NCBI GenBank assembly: GCA_016550415.1
Contig: JABXGU010000243.1
Coordinates: 1 to 9,106, forward strand
Source: an archaeon
GTDB lineage: Archaea > Asgardarchaeota > Hermodarchaeia > Hermodarchaeales > Hermodarchaeaceae
Length of the DNA stretch: 9,106 bases
Direction: 5' to 3'
Position numbers and translations under genes: made by a program
Shown: positions 1 to 7,100 of the stretch, one piece after another
Layout of the letters: each line of letters begins with the position of its first letter
How positions within the stretch are numbered: the stretch's first letter is position 1
Notes under the pieces: generated by a model
What the model saw: only the letters and a program-made list of their open reading frames with translations
The model's database searches: none
What the model was told of the DNA's origin: nothing

Positions 1-1026
1 CCCCACTATCGTGTCGAAAACGGCGGAAATACGGGTGGCTCCGCCCTCTATGCTGCTTTCTTAGCAGTACAATCAGGCATCCATGATGTAGTGGGTATAG
101 CAGGATGGGAAAGCATGGATTCAGTTACTCAAAGTCAAGGCGCTGAATTCATAGCAATGGCTAGTGATACACGATATGAACTCCTAGCTGGTGGGATATA
201 CCCAATCTACTATGCAGCAATGGCTCATCTCTTCATGAAACAGCACAACATGACCGAAGAAGACTTTGCCTTGATTGGCATGAAGAATAGAAACAATGCA
301 ATGGATAATCCAAAAGCTCAATGGTACCGCAATGAAAACAAATACATCACCGTCGACGACGTGATGAACTCACGACTTATCTCCTATCCTATCAAAAAGT
401 ATGATTGTTGCTTAATGTCTCATGGAGGCTCATTTGCTCTCTTTTGCTCAGAAGAATATGCTAAGAAGGTTGCACCAGGGAAATATGTTGAAGTAACCGG
501 TGCAGGTCTAAGTAGCTGTACAATTCGTGCAGGTGATCGTCTTAGTTTCCCAGGATGGACCAAACTTTACGGTGAGGGCTACCCCGATATGTCCGAATTT
601 GGAGCGTGCCGGCGATCTGGAGAAGTCGCGTACAAAATGGCTAAAATCAAGAATCCACTGAAGGAGATTGATGTAGCCGAACTACATGATGCTTTCTCAA
701 CTTCTGAGGTACAAATCTACAAGGCGTTAAACTGGTGCACAAAAGACAATGTCACCGACTTCGTGCGAAACCGTGAAACCTTCATCGGAGGAAAACTACC
801 ATCAAATCCTGGTGGTGGGCTCATGGGTTTTGGACATCCAGTCGGTGCAACAGGTATCATGTCAGCTGTAGAGTGCTACTATCAACTTATGGGAATGATT
901 CCGAAGAAACACCTGAGCAAAAAGACGCAGGTTCCAGATGCACGTACTGGGCTAGTGAATAGTCATGCTGGAACAGGAACAAGCATTTCGAACTTTATCT
1001 TACAGGTGCCTGAAGGAGGTCGGTGA
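1..1026 (+). CDS. SCP2-type thiolase-like protein lacking both catalytic cysteines (5' end outside window)
   Basis: The frame is open from base 1, so the N-terminal part lies outside the window; 341 residues are visible. The fold is clear: an AxxAVxSG-type segment near residue 20, NPxA near 100, an ELHDAF motif (H229, D230), the NPGGG and GHPVGATG motifs (H279) and a glycine-rich HAGTGT end (322-327). This matches the SCP2/non-specific lipid-transfer thiolase family, which forms or breaks C-C bonds on acyl-CoA in the cytosol. Aligned on VENGGNTGGSAL, the nucleophilic cysteine of the family (as in NNNCATG of SCPx) is G9, and the second cysteine, in the family's HDCF motif, is A231. Ordinary thiolysis therefore looks unlikely. 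The adjacent DUF35 gene fits a thiolase/DUF35 complex. Known cysteine-less relatives include the steroid side-chain aldolase Ltp2, so a retro-aldolase or a binding/scaffold role is possible. Fold is confident; reaction is inferred. Confidence 0.9.
   Translation, partial: PHYRVENGGNTGGSALYAAFLAVQSGIHDVVGIAGWESMDSVTQSQGAEFIAMASDTRYELLAGGIYPIYYAAMAHLFMKQHNMTEEDFALIGMKNRNNAMDNPKAQWYRNENKYITVDDVMNSRLISYPIKKYDCCLMSHGGSFALFCSEEYAKKVAPGKYVEVTGAGLSSCTIRAGDRLSFPGWTKLYGEGYPDMSEFGACRRSGEVAYKMAKIKNPLKEIDVAELHDAFSTSEVQIYKALNWCTKDNVTDFVRNRETFIGGKLPSNPGGGLMGFGHPVGATGIMSAVECYYQLMGMIPKKHLSKKTQVPDARTGLVNSHAGTGTSISNFILQVPEGGR
1015..1020 (+). promoter_or_regulatory. Shine-Dalgarno site deciding the DUF35 start
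   Basis: GGAGGT lies inside the last codons of the thiolase-like gene, 8 bases before ATG 1029. An in-frame GTG at 1023 would be only 2 bases away, so the ATG is the better start. The arrangement suggests translational coupling of the two proteins. Confidence 0.75.
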
Positions 1027-1028
1027 TA

Positions 1029-1673
1029 ATGAAGAATTTACGCGGTGACAAAGACAAAACACTGGTAGACAGAAAGAATATTCGCCCTAAGGATTGCAAA
1101 GAAGTTGGCTTCCAGTTTGTTGATTATGCCTACTCAAACGACAAAGAACTCTTTGTACAACACTTGCATTATGACCAACTTTACACTATTCGCTATGGTG
1201 ACCTTTCCCCCTATGCAAAGGGATTGATCGAAGGAAAATTAATGGGTACCCGTTGCCCCAAATGTGGTGATAAATTCTTTCCAGCTCGTGTACATTGTTG
1301 GAATCTGGACTGTGACCTAACACGCACAGAATGGATTGAGCTGAAACCAGAAGGTCGTGTCCATACCTACACTCAAGCAGGCTGGGCTGCTAAGTCTGTG
1401 CTTAAGAAACTCCCTTTCGTTCTTGCTTATGTAGTAGTGGATAAATGTAAAACAGCAATTGCTAACGATTTGAAGGGCATCAAACCATGGGAAGCCGAGT
1501 TTGACATGCCAGTGGTTGTTAAGTTCAAACCTAAGGAGGAACGTGTCGGATCAATTACCGACTTCTGGTTTGAACCAGCTCCCGGTTGGAAACCCGGACC
1601 CATGAATCCGGAGAAAGAACGTATAAAGCAGCTGTGCGAGCCTGTCTATGCTTGGGTAAAGACCCTCAAGTAG
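1029..1673 (+). CDS. DUF35 zinc-ribbon/OB-fold acyl-CoA-binding partner of the thiolase-like protein
   Basis: A 214-residue protein. After an N-terminal extension of about 60 residues comes the typical DUF35 entry helix (SPYAKGLIEGKLMGTRC), then a zinc ribbon with C76, C79, C90 and C95 (CX2C-X10-CX4C), and an OB-fold of roughly residues 100-185 containing the GRVHTYT and AYVVVD strands. In archaeal acetoacetyl-CoA thiolase/HMG-CoA synthase complexes and in Ltp2-type aldolases, DUF35 proteins dock on the thiolase fold and help hold CoA substrates; that role is transferred here by homology. The gene begins two bases after the thiolase-like stop and shares its message. At 214 residues it is longer than the common 130-150-residue forms, because of the N-terminal part and a proline-rich tail. 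The second cysteine pair is CX4C rather than the more usual CX2C. Family is confident; the substrate is unknown. Confidence 0.88.
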   Translation: MKNLRGDKDKTLVDRKNIRPKDCKEVGFQFVDYAYSNDKELFVQHLHYDQLYTIRYGDLSPYAKGLIEGKLMGTRCPKCGDKFFPARVHCWNLDCDLTRTEWIELKPEGRVHTYTQAGWAAKSVLKKLPFVLAYVVVDKCKTAIANDLKGIKPWEAEFDMPVVVKFKPKEERVGSITDFWFEPAPGWKPGPMNPEKERIKQLCEPVYAWVKTLK

Positions 1674-1693
1674 ATTTCAGGCTCCCTTCCCCA

Positions 1694-1700
1694 TTTTTTT
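1694..1700 (+). terminator. Oligo-T tract after the thiolase-like/DUF35 operon
   Basis: Seven consecutive T residues begin 21 bases after the DUF35 stop, in the 64-base gap to the convergent GT4 gene. No convincing hairpin precedes them. A bare T-run is the usual archaeal intrinsic termination signal, so this is a plausible end for the plus-strand operon. Confidence 0.5.
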
Positions 1701-1737
1701 CTGTAAAATCTTCTAAAGAGTTTTGCCAGCATTTTCG

Positions 1738-2910
1738 CTAATGACAAAGACGTTCAATAAGAGCAATGTATGCTTCTACAGTTTTTTCCTTCGAATATTG
1801 GGTTATTATACGATTTCTAGCATTCTTACCCAATTCTTTCGCTAGTTCCGGGTGCGACAGAAGCTGAATAATTGAACTTGAAATTTCTTCTTGCTTCTCT
1901 GGTTTAATTAGAAAACCATCTTTTTGGTGTGTTATTATATCAGGAATACCACCCACTCGTGTTGCGATGCTGGGTAATTCCATTGCCATTGCTTCAAGTA
2001 GAGCGGCTGGAGTTCCTTCACTGAGTGAGGGAAGTACAAACATATCACTGGCTGCAAGCAATTCGGGAATATCTGGGCGTTCACCTAAGAAATATAAATT
2101 CTTCAATATGCCTAGTGATATTGCCAAGTCCCGTAGCCAGCCTTGATTACCTTTACCAACTAAATAGAAGTGACAATTTGGATAGGCTTCAATCACTGCA
2201 GGTATCGATTGTATCAGGAACTCAAGTCCTTTGATTCGTCTTCGTAAAGTGGCTACGGTGATAACTACAATTTTGTCTTCCATTAAGAACTTCTTGCGAA
2301 GTATCTTGTTATTGAATCTTGAACGTGAAAAAAACGATAAATCAATGCCATTTGGAATTATTTCAAAGCAACCTTGATTTGTTTTGAACTGATTAAGAAA
2401 AATCCGGTCCATGAATATTGTGCAATCTGCCTTTTTGTAGGCAATTCTTTCAATTCTTTGAGCATAGGGTCTTAATAGAGGCTGAATCGCTGACACAGTA
2501 AATGCCCAAGCTCCACTGGCAAATTGGATAATTTTTGGATGTTTTTTTCTTTTCGATAAATGATATGTGATAAGAGGGTCTGGAGTTATAATGACATCAA
2601 ATTTACTCAGATAAGAATCAGTTAGTGACGCTACTTTTTTACTGAAAAGTACTTGGTCAAGGAAAGACAAATAGATATACTCGAAAATTCGCCCCAATCT
2701 TGAACTTCGAAATGTTGAAAGAAAAGATGTTGGTAATGGATTGTTAATAGCAAGTGATTTTCGTGTTCGAGGTTTTCTGGAAAGAACTTCTACATCCCAC
2801 TTATGACTGGACATCGCAATACGGAATATGTTAGTGAAGAGAATTTCAACGCCGCCTCGAATATAAGGGTAGAGTGACCCAAGCGCTAAGCACACTCTGC
2901 GTTTAGTCAT
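1738..2910 (-). CDS. GT4-family glycosyltransferase (GT-B fold)
   Basis: A 390-residue protein, a normal length for family 4 enzymes, which move a sugar from a nucleotide donor to a lipid-linked or other glycan at the cytosolic face of the membrane. Visible landmarks are the N-terminal glycine-rich loop YIRGGVE (about 16-22), the interdomain IIPNGID (184-190), the C-domain start LVGKG (250-254), the donor-binding EX7E motif E298-E306 (EGTPAALLE), and RVGGIPDII following it. No signal peptide or strong membrane segment is seen. It is the last gene of the minus-strand glycan block, 19 bases after the GT2 stop, with its ribosome site in that gap, so it is very likely co-transcribed with GT2. Its DNA is AT-rich: bases 2341-2400 are about 28% GC against about 48% at 8161-8220. 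Sugar donor and linkage cannot be told from sequence. Confidence 0.92.
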   Translation of the reverse strand: MTKRRVCLALGSLYPYIRGGVEILFTNIFRIAMSSHKWDVEVLSRKPRTRKSLAINNPLPTSFLSTFRSSRLGRIFEYIYLSFLDQVLFSKKVASLTDSYLSKFDVIITPDPLITYHLSKRKKHPKIIQFASGAWAFTVSAIQPLLRPYAQRIERIAYKKADCTIFMDRIFLNQFKTNQGCFEIIPNGIDLSFFSRSRFNNKILRKKFLMEDKIVVITVATLRRRIKGLEFLIQSIPAVIEAYPNCHFYLVGKGNQGWLRDLAISLGILKNLYFLGERPDIPELLAASDMFVLPSLSEGTPAALLEAMAMELPSIATRVGGIPDIITHQKDGFLIKPEKQEEISSSIIQLLSHPELAKELGKNARNRIITQYSKEKTVEAYIALIERLCH

Positions 2911-2916
2911 CTCAGT

Positions 2917-2924
2917 TCACCTTT
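2917..2924 (-). promoter_or_regulatory. Shine-Dalgarno site of the GT4 gene
   Basis: On the minus strand AAAGGTGA stands 6 bases before the ATG at 2910. It lies in the 19-base gap between GT2 and GT4, which supports both the chosen start and a two-gene operon. Confidence 0.65.
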
Positions 2925-2929
2925 TGTAG

Positions 2930-3811
2930 TCACTTTTTTGATTGAAACCGATATCCCGTCATTAATCCGATAATATATCCTATGAGTATTCTTGCATATA
3001 CATCACGAAATATAGGCGATTTCTTATGCGCTAATTTTCTAATCAGATTTATTGGAATTAAAATGGTATTGATCACAAAGTATCCGAATGCGCGTAACAG
3101 AGCTCCCCAATAAACGAAGCCATGTTTACGCCAAACTATTGCCTCCCATTTTGCATACGTGAAAGTTTTTTCACGAAGGTTTTGCTGATCTGGTGTGGTG
3201 TAGTAAGCGATTACATTTGTTGTGAAGTAATAATCTGTAATTCGAGAGACCCTAAGATGTAAATCTAGGTCCTCCATTCGCACAAGTTTTTCATCAAACC
3301 CCCCTACTTGCCTAAGAATTGCTGTTCTATACATAACAGAGGACATGGGCAAATAATTTGCTTTCCGAATAACACGATGAGTAATTAGGCAATCTTTGTC
3401 AGCAGGTTGCTGTTGAACTCGTTCATGACCATTTGAATAAATTTTGCTAATTGAACCACAAGCCGCACCAGTAACATGAACGTGCTTATAGAGTATCTCT
3501 AATGCATTGGGTGCATACCAATCGTCACTGTCAAGGAGCGCAACATACTCTGTATTTACCCCTGCCAACCCCGCTTGTCTAGCAGCTCCTGCTCCCTGTC
3601 CTGGACCATATATAATCAAAAACATACTCGGATATTTTCTTTTATAGGATTGAATAATCGCTAATGAATCATCTGTACTCTTATCATCGACAACAATGAT
3701 TTTTTGCGGGGGTTGTGTCTGGGAAAAAATGGAATCAAGTGCACGCCTTAATGTGTGCGCACAGTTGCGGCACGGAATCAGTACTGTAATTGAAGGAGCA
3801 TCAGGATTCAT
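2930..3811 (-). CDS. GT2-family glycosyltransferase (GT-A fold)
   Basis: A 293-residue inverting glycosyltransferase of family 2. The N-terminal GT-A domain starts with ITVLIPCRN (8-16), followed by VVDDKSTDD (40-48), the metal/nucleotide-binding DSDD (D94-D97), a GGFDE segment (170-174) and the likely catalytic-base motif RMEDLDL (178-184). The C-terminal part has hydrophobic stretches at about 234-258 and 273-286 flanked by lysine and arginine, which could hold the enzyme on the inner membrane face. The ATG at 3811 is supported by AGGAGA on the minus strand, 5 bases upstream (3817-3822). GT4 follows directly, and an interrupted flippase gene precedes it by 154 bases. This points to assembly of a lipid-linked surface oligosaccharide or an S-layer glycan. 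Donor and acceptor are unknown. Confidence 0.92.
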   Translation of the reverse strand: MNPDAPSITVLIPCRNCAHTLRRALDSIFSQTQPPQKIIVVDDKSTDDSLAIIQSYKRKYPSMFLIIYGPGQGAGAARQAGLAGVNTEYVALLDSDDWYAPNALEILYKHVHVTGAACGSISKIYSNGHERVQQQPADKDCLITHRVIRKANYLPMSSVMYRTAILRQVGGFDEKLVRMEDLDLHLRVSRITDYYFTTNVIAYYTTPDQQNLREKTFTYAKWEAIVWRKHGFVYWGALLRAFGYFVINTILIPINLIRKLAHKKSPIFRDVYARILIGYIIGLMTGYRFQSKK

Positions 3812-3841
3812 CGAATTCTCCTGCTATGAACTTCCTCTGTT

Positions 3842-3850
3842 TATTTATAT
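3842..3850 (-). promoter_or_regulatory. Possible TATA box for the GT2-GT4 operon
   Basis: Reading the minus strand, ATATAAATA lies 31-39 bases before the GT2 start, within the 154-base spacer 3812-3965. Its position would put transcription start near 3820, giving a very short leader close to the AGGAGA ribosome site. No convincing purine-rich BRE is seen next to it. If real, it lets GT2 and GT4 be expressed independently of the broken flippase upstream. The rest of the spacer holds no gene I can support. Confidence 0.35.
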
Positions 3851-3965
3851 GCTGTGTGCTTACCACACCCTTTCTTGAAGAAACGGTATATCGGTTGACC
3901 ATCTAGGAAATTCCAATATTGTTTTTCACCTAGCAATCACATTAAGAGTAAAACTGGGGCTGTAA

Positions 3966-5531
3966 TTAATTGGTTATTCTAGAGGATTTTTTTACAAACA
4001 GCCAAATTAGGAAACTAGCCAAAGGTTTTGCTAGCCTCTTTGGCAAAAAGACTGTAGCTTTTTTGATTTCTTTCTCCGTTATCAGATTTAACGATCTAAT
4101 TGGTATGAAATAAACTAATGCTGAAACTCCTATAATTAAGCCTATTTCGATAACAGGAGAAAATCGAAGTAAATGAATTATTACAGCAGGAATTATCATA
4201 GTGCAAGCGATTACTAGGAAGGGCATAACATGACGTAGATGCAAACTGATTTTTTCAACACGTCTAATCCATATGGCAAGAAGAATAGTGGAAATCAGTG
4301 TATTTGATACATATCCTATCACAACATAATATAGTCCAAAGGGCATCAATAGGATCATGATAAGTCCACTCACAATGGCTGATGCAACTGAAATTAGTAG
4401 TAACAATTTCGTCCTAGCCTCAGCAAGTAGTACTCTATAGTAGGGACGATAAAATAGGAAAAGAACGGGTTGGATCATTAGAATCAGGAAATACCTATAA
4501 GACCAATAATAGCCCAGAGTATGAAAGAGGAGGAGAAAAAGTGCAGGCGCTATGACCATAACGCCAATGATTAGTGGGAGAAATATGAAGAAGGAGACTT
4601 TCATTGTCCAGCGTAGCTCATTTTCAAGCTGTTTAGGTCCACCTTCGCCCAAGGCTTGGGTTAAATGTGGACCAGTTGCTGCATAGAAGCCTTAAGTGAA
4701 AGTGACAATATAGGTTGTAATACGTACAGCAAATTGATAGAGGCCCAGTTCTGAGGGAAAGCTCTGAAACAAAACGCGAATTAATACTTCATTGAAAAAG
4801 AAGAGGAATAAGAATGAAATTATTGATGGGTATGAGAACGAAATTAGTGGCCTTAGTGGGTAAATTCGACCTTTTAATTTCACAATTTCCCTAAGGGAAA
4901 TAAGTAGAATTATTGTTGTAAACACGCCGACAAGGGTCCATTTTAATATTAGCGCAGTAATGCCCAGTCCATAGATAATCAAAAAAATTACGGCAACTTG
5001 TGCGAGTGTGTTTGCAATAAATTGGGCTATTCCGAGTTTTCCAAACTCTTGAAGTCCACTCGAAGCACCGATTACAAAAAGCGAGATATTTGTAACAACT
5101 ATAGCTAGTGTGAATACCAAAATATCAAGCGGATCAAATTGTCCCCCAATTCCAAATATAAAAGTGAATACAAAAGGTGTTACAATAAATGTGACTACCG
5201 CACTAATGGGCACTAGAATGAGAGTCAAGACCAAATTTGTTTTAAGGAGACTGTTCACGTTTTCTTCGTTTTCTTCACCCTTGGAATAGGCTAGATACCG
5301 ACCAATAGCTGTGTTTAGTTGTAGGGGGACAAGCGTCACTAGAATGGAATTCATCATTGTGAACCATGAGAAAATGCTGTAACTTTCTGTTGTAATGTAT
5401 CGTGTGATTAGCACACTAATCCAAAAGCCAAGAACTAAGGATGCGATGGGGCTAAGACTCAGAAAGATGCTACCGCGAAGTACACGCCCTTTCTTGTCTT
5501 GCATTGTTCTTTTTGGCTTAGTATCATTCAT
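3966..5531 (-). pseudogene. MOP-superfamily polysaccharide flippase interrupted by an in-frame TAA
   Basis: Two adjacent open segments (5531-4692 and the stretch ending at 3966) are in the same frame and together give about 520 residues, the usual length of Wzx/RfbX-like oligosaccharide flippases. The N-terminal half shows repeated hydrophobic helices (about 22-44, 58-75, 100-127, 137-155, 170-215, 230-255) and the loop LGLYQFAVRITTY (263-275). The reading then meets TAA at 4694-4692 and continues without shift into GFYAATGPHLTQA and the remaining helices. No ribosome site precedes a credible restart codon (TTG 4652), so two separate proteins are unlikely. Two ATGs lie side by side; GGTGGA at 5537-5542 is 5 bases from the second (5531) and only 2 from the first (5534), so I prefer 5531. 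It would flip lipid-linked glycans made with the GT2 and GT4 enzymes. A sequencing error remains possible. Confidence 0.8.
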
Positions 5532-5826
5532 CATTATCCACCGGTTTTACTTAGAGAAAGGGCAAGTAAATTGTAGTAATCATAAAGCGTATTTGTTTTT
5601 TCAATGGATGATGAGAAAACACATTTCATTTTATAAGATTGATGGAAGCAAACCTAACCCAATCAAGATTTGCCTTCAATTGAAATATTTGCTCAAAGAA
5701 ATCGTAAAACACTAACAGATGCCTTAATCGATATTCACTTTTTTGAAAAGCATTTACGTGCTTCAATATTTTCCGAAATGCTATTCGCTATTCTTCAAAA
5801 CGATTTACAGCTCTAATTCCCAATTG
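5532..5826. other. AT-rich spacer between the flippase and the small CxxC gene, no convincing gene
   Basis: About 295 bases without a coding region I can support. Open frames across it on the plus strand run antisense into neighbouring genes, have no ribosome site and show no family signature. The segment is strongly AT-rich and probably holds the flippase promoter and leader. Confidence 0.5.
5629..5636 (-). promoter_or_regulatory. Possible TATA box for the flippase gene
   Basis: TTATAAAA on the minus strand, about 100 bases before the flippase ATG. It is close to the archaeal TATA consensus and would imply a leader of about 70 bases. No BRE is evident and the region is AT-rich, so a chance match is quite possible. 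Confidence 0.3.
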
Positions 5827-6117
5827 CTATCGTGCACATCTACGCGGTTGATATGTAATACGATAGCGCACTTTGAATGTAGCCTCATCTTCTTGCTCGA
5901 AATCGATGACAGAGAGATTAATGGGAGTTGTGGAGTCCAGTTCGAATATGAGGTCTTCAAAATAATCAAGAACTCCGCAGCTTCTACAAAAGACCCCCGT
6001 GAATCGGACATGCAGCTCGTTTGTATCAAATACTATGAGTTCAGCATAAGCCTCAGGACTTCTTAGTTGATTAAATCGCGAAATTGCTCTCCGTATCTCA
6101 TCTGGTGGTTCAGGCAT
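5827..6117 (-). CDS. Small acidic protein of unknown function with a CxxC motif
   Basis: A 96-residue protein I do not recognise with certainty. The start is well supported: GGGAGAAG lies just upstream (6121-6128), its GGAG core 6 bases from the ATG. The predicted layout is a short N-terminal helix (5-17), strands YAELIVFD and ELHVRFTG, then FCRSCG with C44 and C47, a following helix-like segment (48-60) and two more strands to about residue 90, with a basic tail PRRCAR. The order strand, G-x-x-C-x-x-C-G, helix, strand faintly recalls the C-terminal Fe-S scaffold domain of NifU, but the usual CxxCP context is missing, so this is only a hint. The gene follows the MBL hydrolase 6180-7100 by 62 bases on the same strand and may share its transcript. 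Overlapping frames on the same DNA lack a ribosome site. Confidence 0.7.
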   Translation of the reverse strand: MPEPPDEIRRAISRFNQLRSPEAYAELIVFDTNELHVRFTGVFCRSCGVLDYFEDLIFELDSTTPINLSVIDFEQEDEATFKVRYRITYQPRRCAR

Positions 6118-6120
6118 AAT

Positions 6121-6128
6121 CTTCTCCC
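6121..6128 (-). promoter_or_regulatory. Shine-Dalgarno site of the small CxxC gene
   Basis: GGGAGAAG on the minus strand, with the GGAG core 6 bases before ATG 6117. It is the main evidence for choosing this reading frame over two overlapping alternatives. Confidence 0.65.
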
Positions 6129-6179
6129 TGTTCTAAAGGTGTTTGAAGGTTACGCATTTTCCTATAGCCATTACACTGA

Positions 6180-7100
6180 CTATTGCTTTAGTTCTGGGTA
6201 AAGACTTTGAGCAAAACCCAAAGCCATCACTTGTATAAAGACTGGTCTAGCCTCAGGTGGGAAGACTTCAACTTCATCTAGGAATCGGTTTCTAATTGCT
6301 GTCATGATTGCTGATTTGGATTGTTCCTCCTGCCAGGCCTTCTCAATTGTTTCTCGCCAAGCATCCAATGTGGTGAGTGCACTTTTTAGAATGAGTTGTA
6401 CATCGGAACCTGTTACTGCGCCAAAATGACTAAACACCAGGTTTGTAGGGTCATAACTCTGGAGTTTTTCTAGGGACTCCCGATAAGATTTGAATTTGAA
6501 ACTTGGTGGAAATGAAGTGGGTGATACTTTATGATGATTAGGGGCAAAAAGGCCTGCTGCATCACCAGTGTATAAGGTCCCTGATTGTCGTTCAAGATAG
6601 GCTAGGTGATCAGAAGTGTGACCAGGTGTACCTATAGCTTCAACCTCTACGCCTGCACCTAGATCAAGGGCATCGCCATCTTGGAGTTCTCTTATTGAGG
6701 CGTCCTTGGGGAGTGGTTGTATATCTTCGGCATGATTTCCAAAAAGTTGCCGTGCTCCCACATTCAAGCGTTCTGGGTCATGTAATGTAGCTATAGCATA
6801 CTTATGTCCTGCCACCGCTGCATTTGGAAGTTCAGCGGCTAGAGGTGTTGCACCTCCACAGTGGTCGCCGTGGCGATGGGTTACACATACATATCGGACT
6901 TTTTCACGGGGAATCTGCCGTTTATCCAGTTCGGAGAGTATATGCTTTGAACAACTTGAATTTCCTGTCTCGATAATAGCAGTTTCCTTTCCTTGAATAA
7001 TTAGGGTCCCAGTAGTTCGTGGGCTCTTCCAGCCCATAATGTCAATTAATTCTACTGTTTTTGATAGTGGTTGGGGTTTGGTGATAATAGGCATTTTCAT
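6180..7100 (-). CDS. MBL-fold metallo-hydrolase with helical C-terminal extension
   Basis: A 306-residue metallo-beta-lactamase-fold enzyme with the full set of metal ligands: THRHGDH (H75, H77, D79, H80), H161 in GTPGHTSDH, D180 in LYTGDAAG and H225 in VFSHFG. This predicts a binuclear metal site that hydrolyses an ester, thioester or similar bond in the cytosol. The domain ends near residue 232; the remaining 75 residues look helical (DAWRETIEKAWQEEQ and beyond), an extension common in archaeal glyoxalase-II-like paralogues. IIETG (42-46) replaces the more usual LIDTG. No good Shine-Dalgarno precedes ATG 7100, and an alternative ATG lies at 7094. It is divergent from a second MBL gene and leads towards the CxxC protein. 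The substrate is unknown; thioester hydrolysis is only suggested by the nearby thiolases. Confidence 0.92.
   Translation of the reverse strand: MKMPIITKPQPLSKTVELIDIMGWKSPRTTGTLIIQGKETAIIETGNSSCSKHILSELDKRQIPREKVRYVCVTHRHGDHCGGATPLAAELPNAAVAGHKYAIATLHDPERLNVGARQLFGNHAEDIQPLPKDASIRELQDGDALDLGAGVEVEAIGTPGHTSDHLAYLERQSGTLYTGDAAGLFAPNHHKVSPTSFPPSFKFKSYRESLEKLQSYDPTNLVFSHFGAVTGSDVQLILKSALTTLDAWRETIEKAWQEEQSKSAIMTAIRNRFLDEVEVFPPEARPVFIQVMALGFAQSLYPELKQ

Noticed and set aside
2025..2234. Plus-strand open frame inside the GT4 gene
   Set aside because: It is antisense to the conserved EX7E region and has no independent support.
3696..3878. Plus-strand open frame across the GT2 start
   Set aside because: It is antisense to the GT-A nucleotide-binding motifs and lacks a ribosome site.
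3809..3913. Minus-strand mini-frame of about 33 codons between flippase and GT2
   Set aside because: Its start has only a weak GGAA upstream and no recognisable product; the spacer is better read as promoter and leader.
4692..4694. Programmed recoding of the stop (selenocysteine or pyrrolysine)
   Set aside because: The codon is TAA, not TGA or TAG, and TAG and TAA both end several normal genes in the window.
4653..5534. Reading the two flippase halves as two separate membrane proteins
   Set aside because: They are in the same frame, separated by one stop, together match one family length, and the second half has no ribosome site before its TTG.
5395..5715. Plus-strand open frame of 106 codons
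   Set aside because: It runs antisense over the flippase 5' end, has no ribosome site and no family signature.
5805..6029. Minus-strand frame of 74 codons overlapping the CxxC gene
   Set aside because: The other minus frame has a strong ribosome site and a more protein-like pattern.
5743..6066. Plus-strand open frame of 107 codons
   Set aside because: It is antisense to the better supported CxxC gene, starts at a non-ATG codon without a ribosome site, and has an implausible composition.
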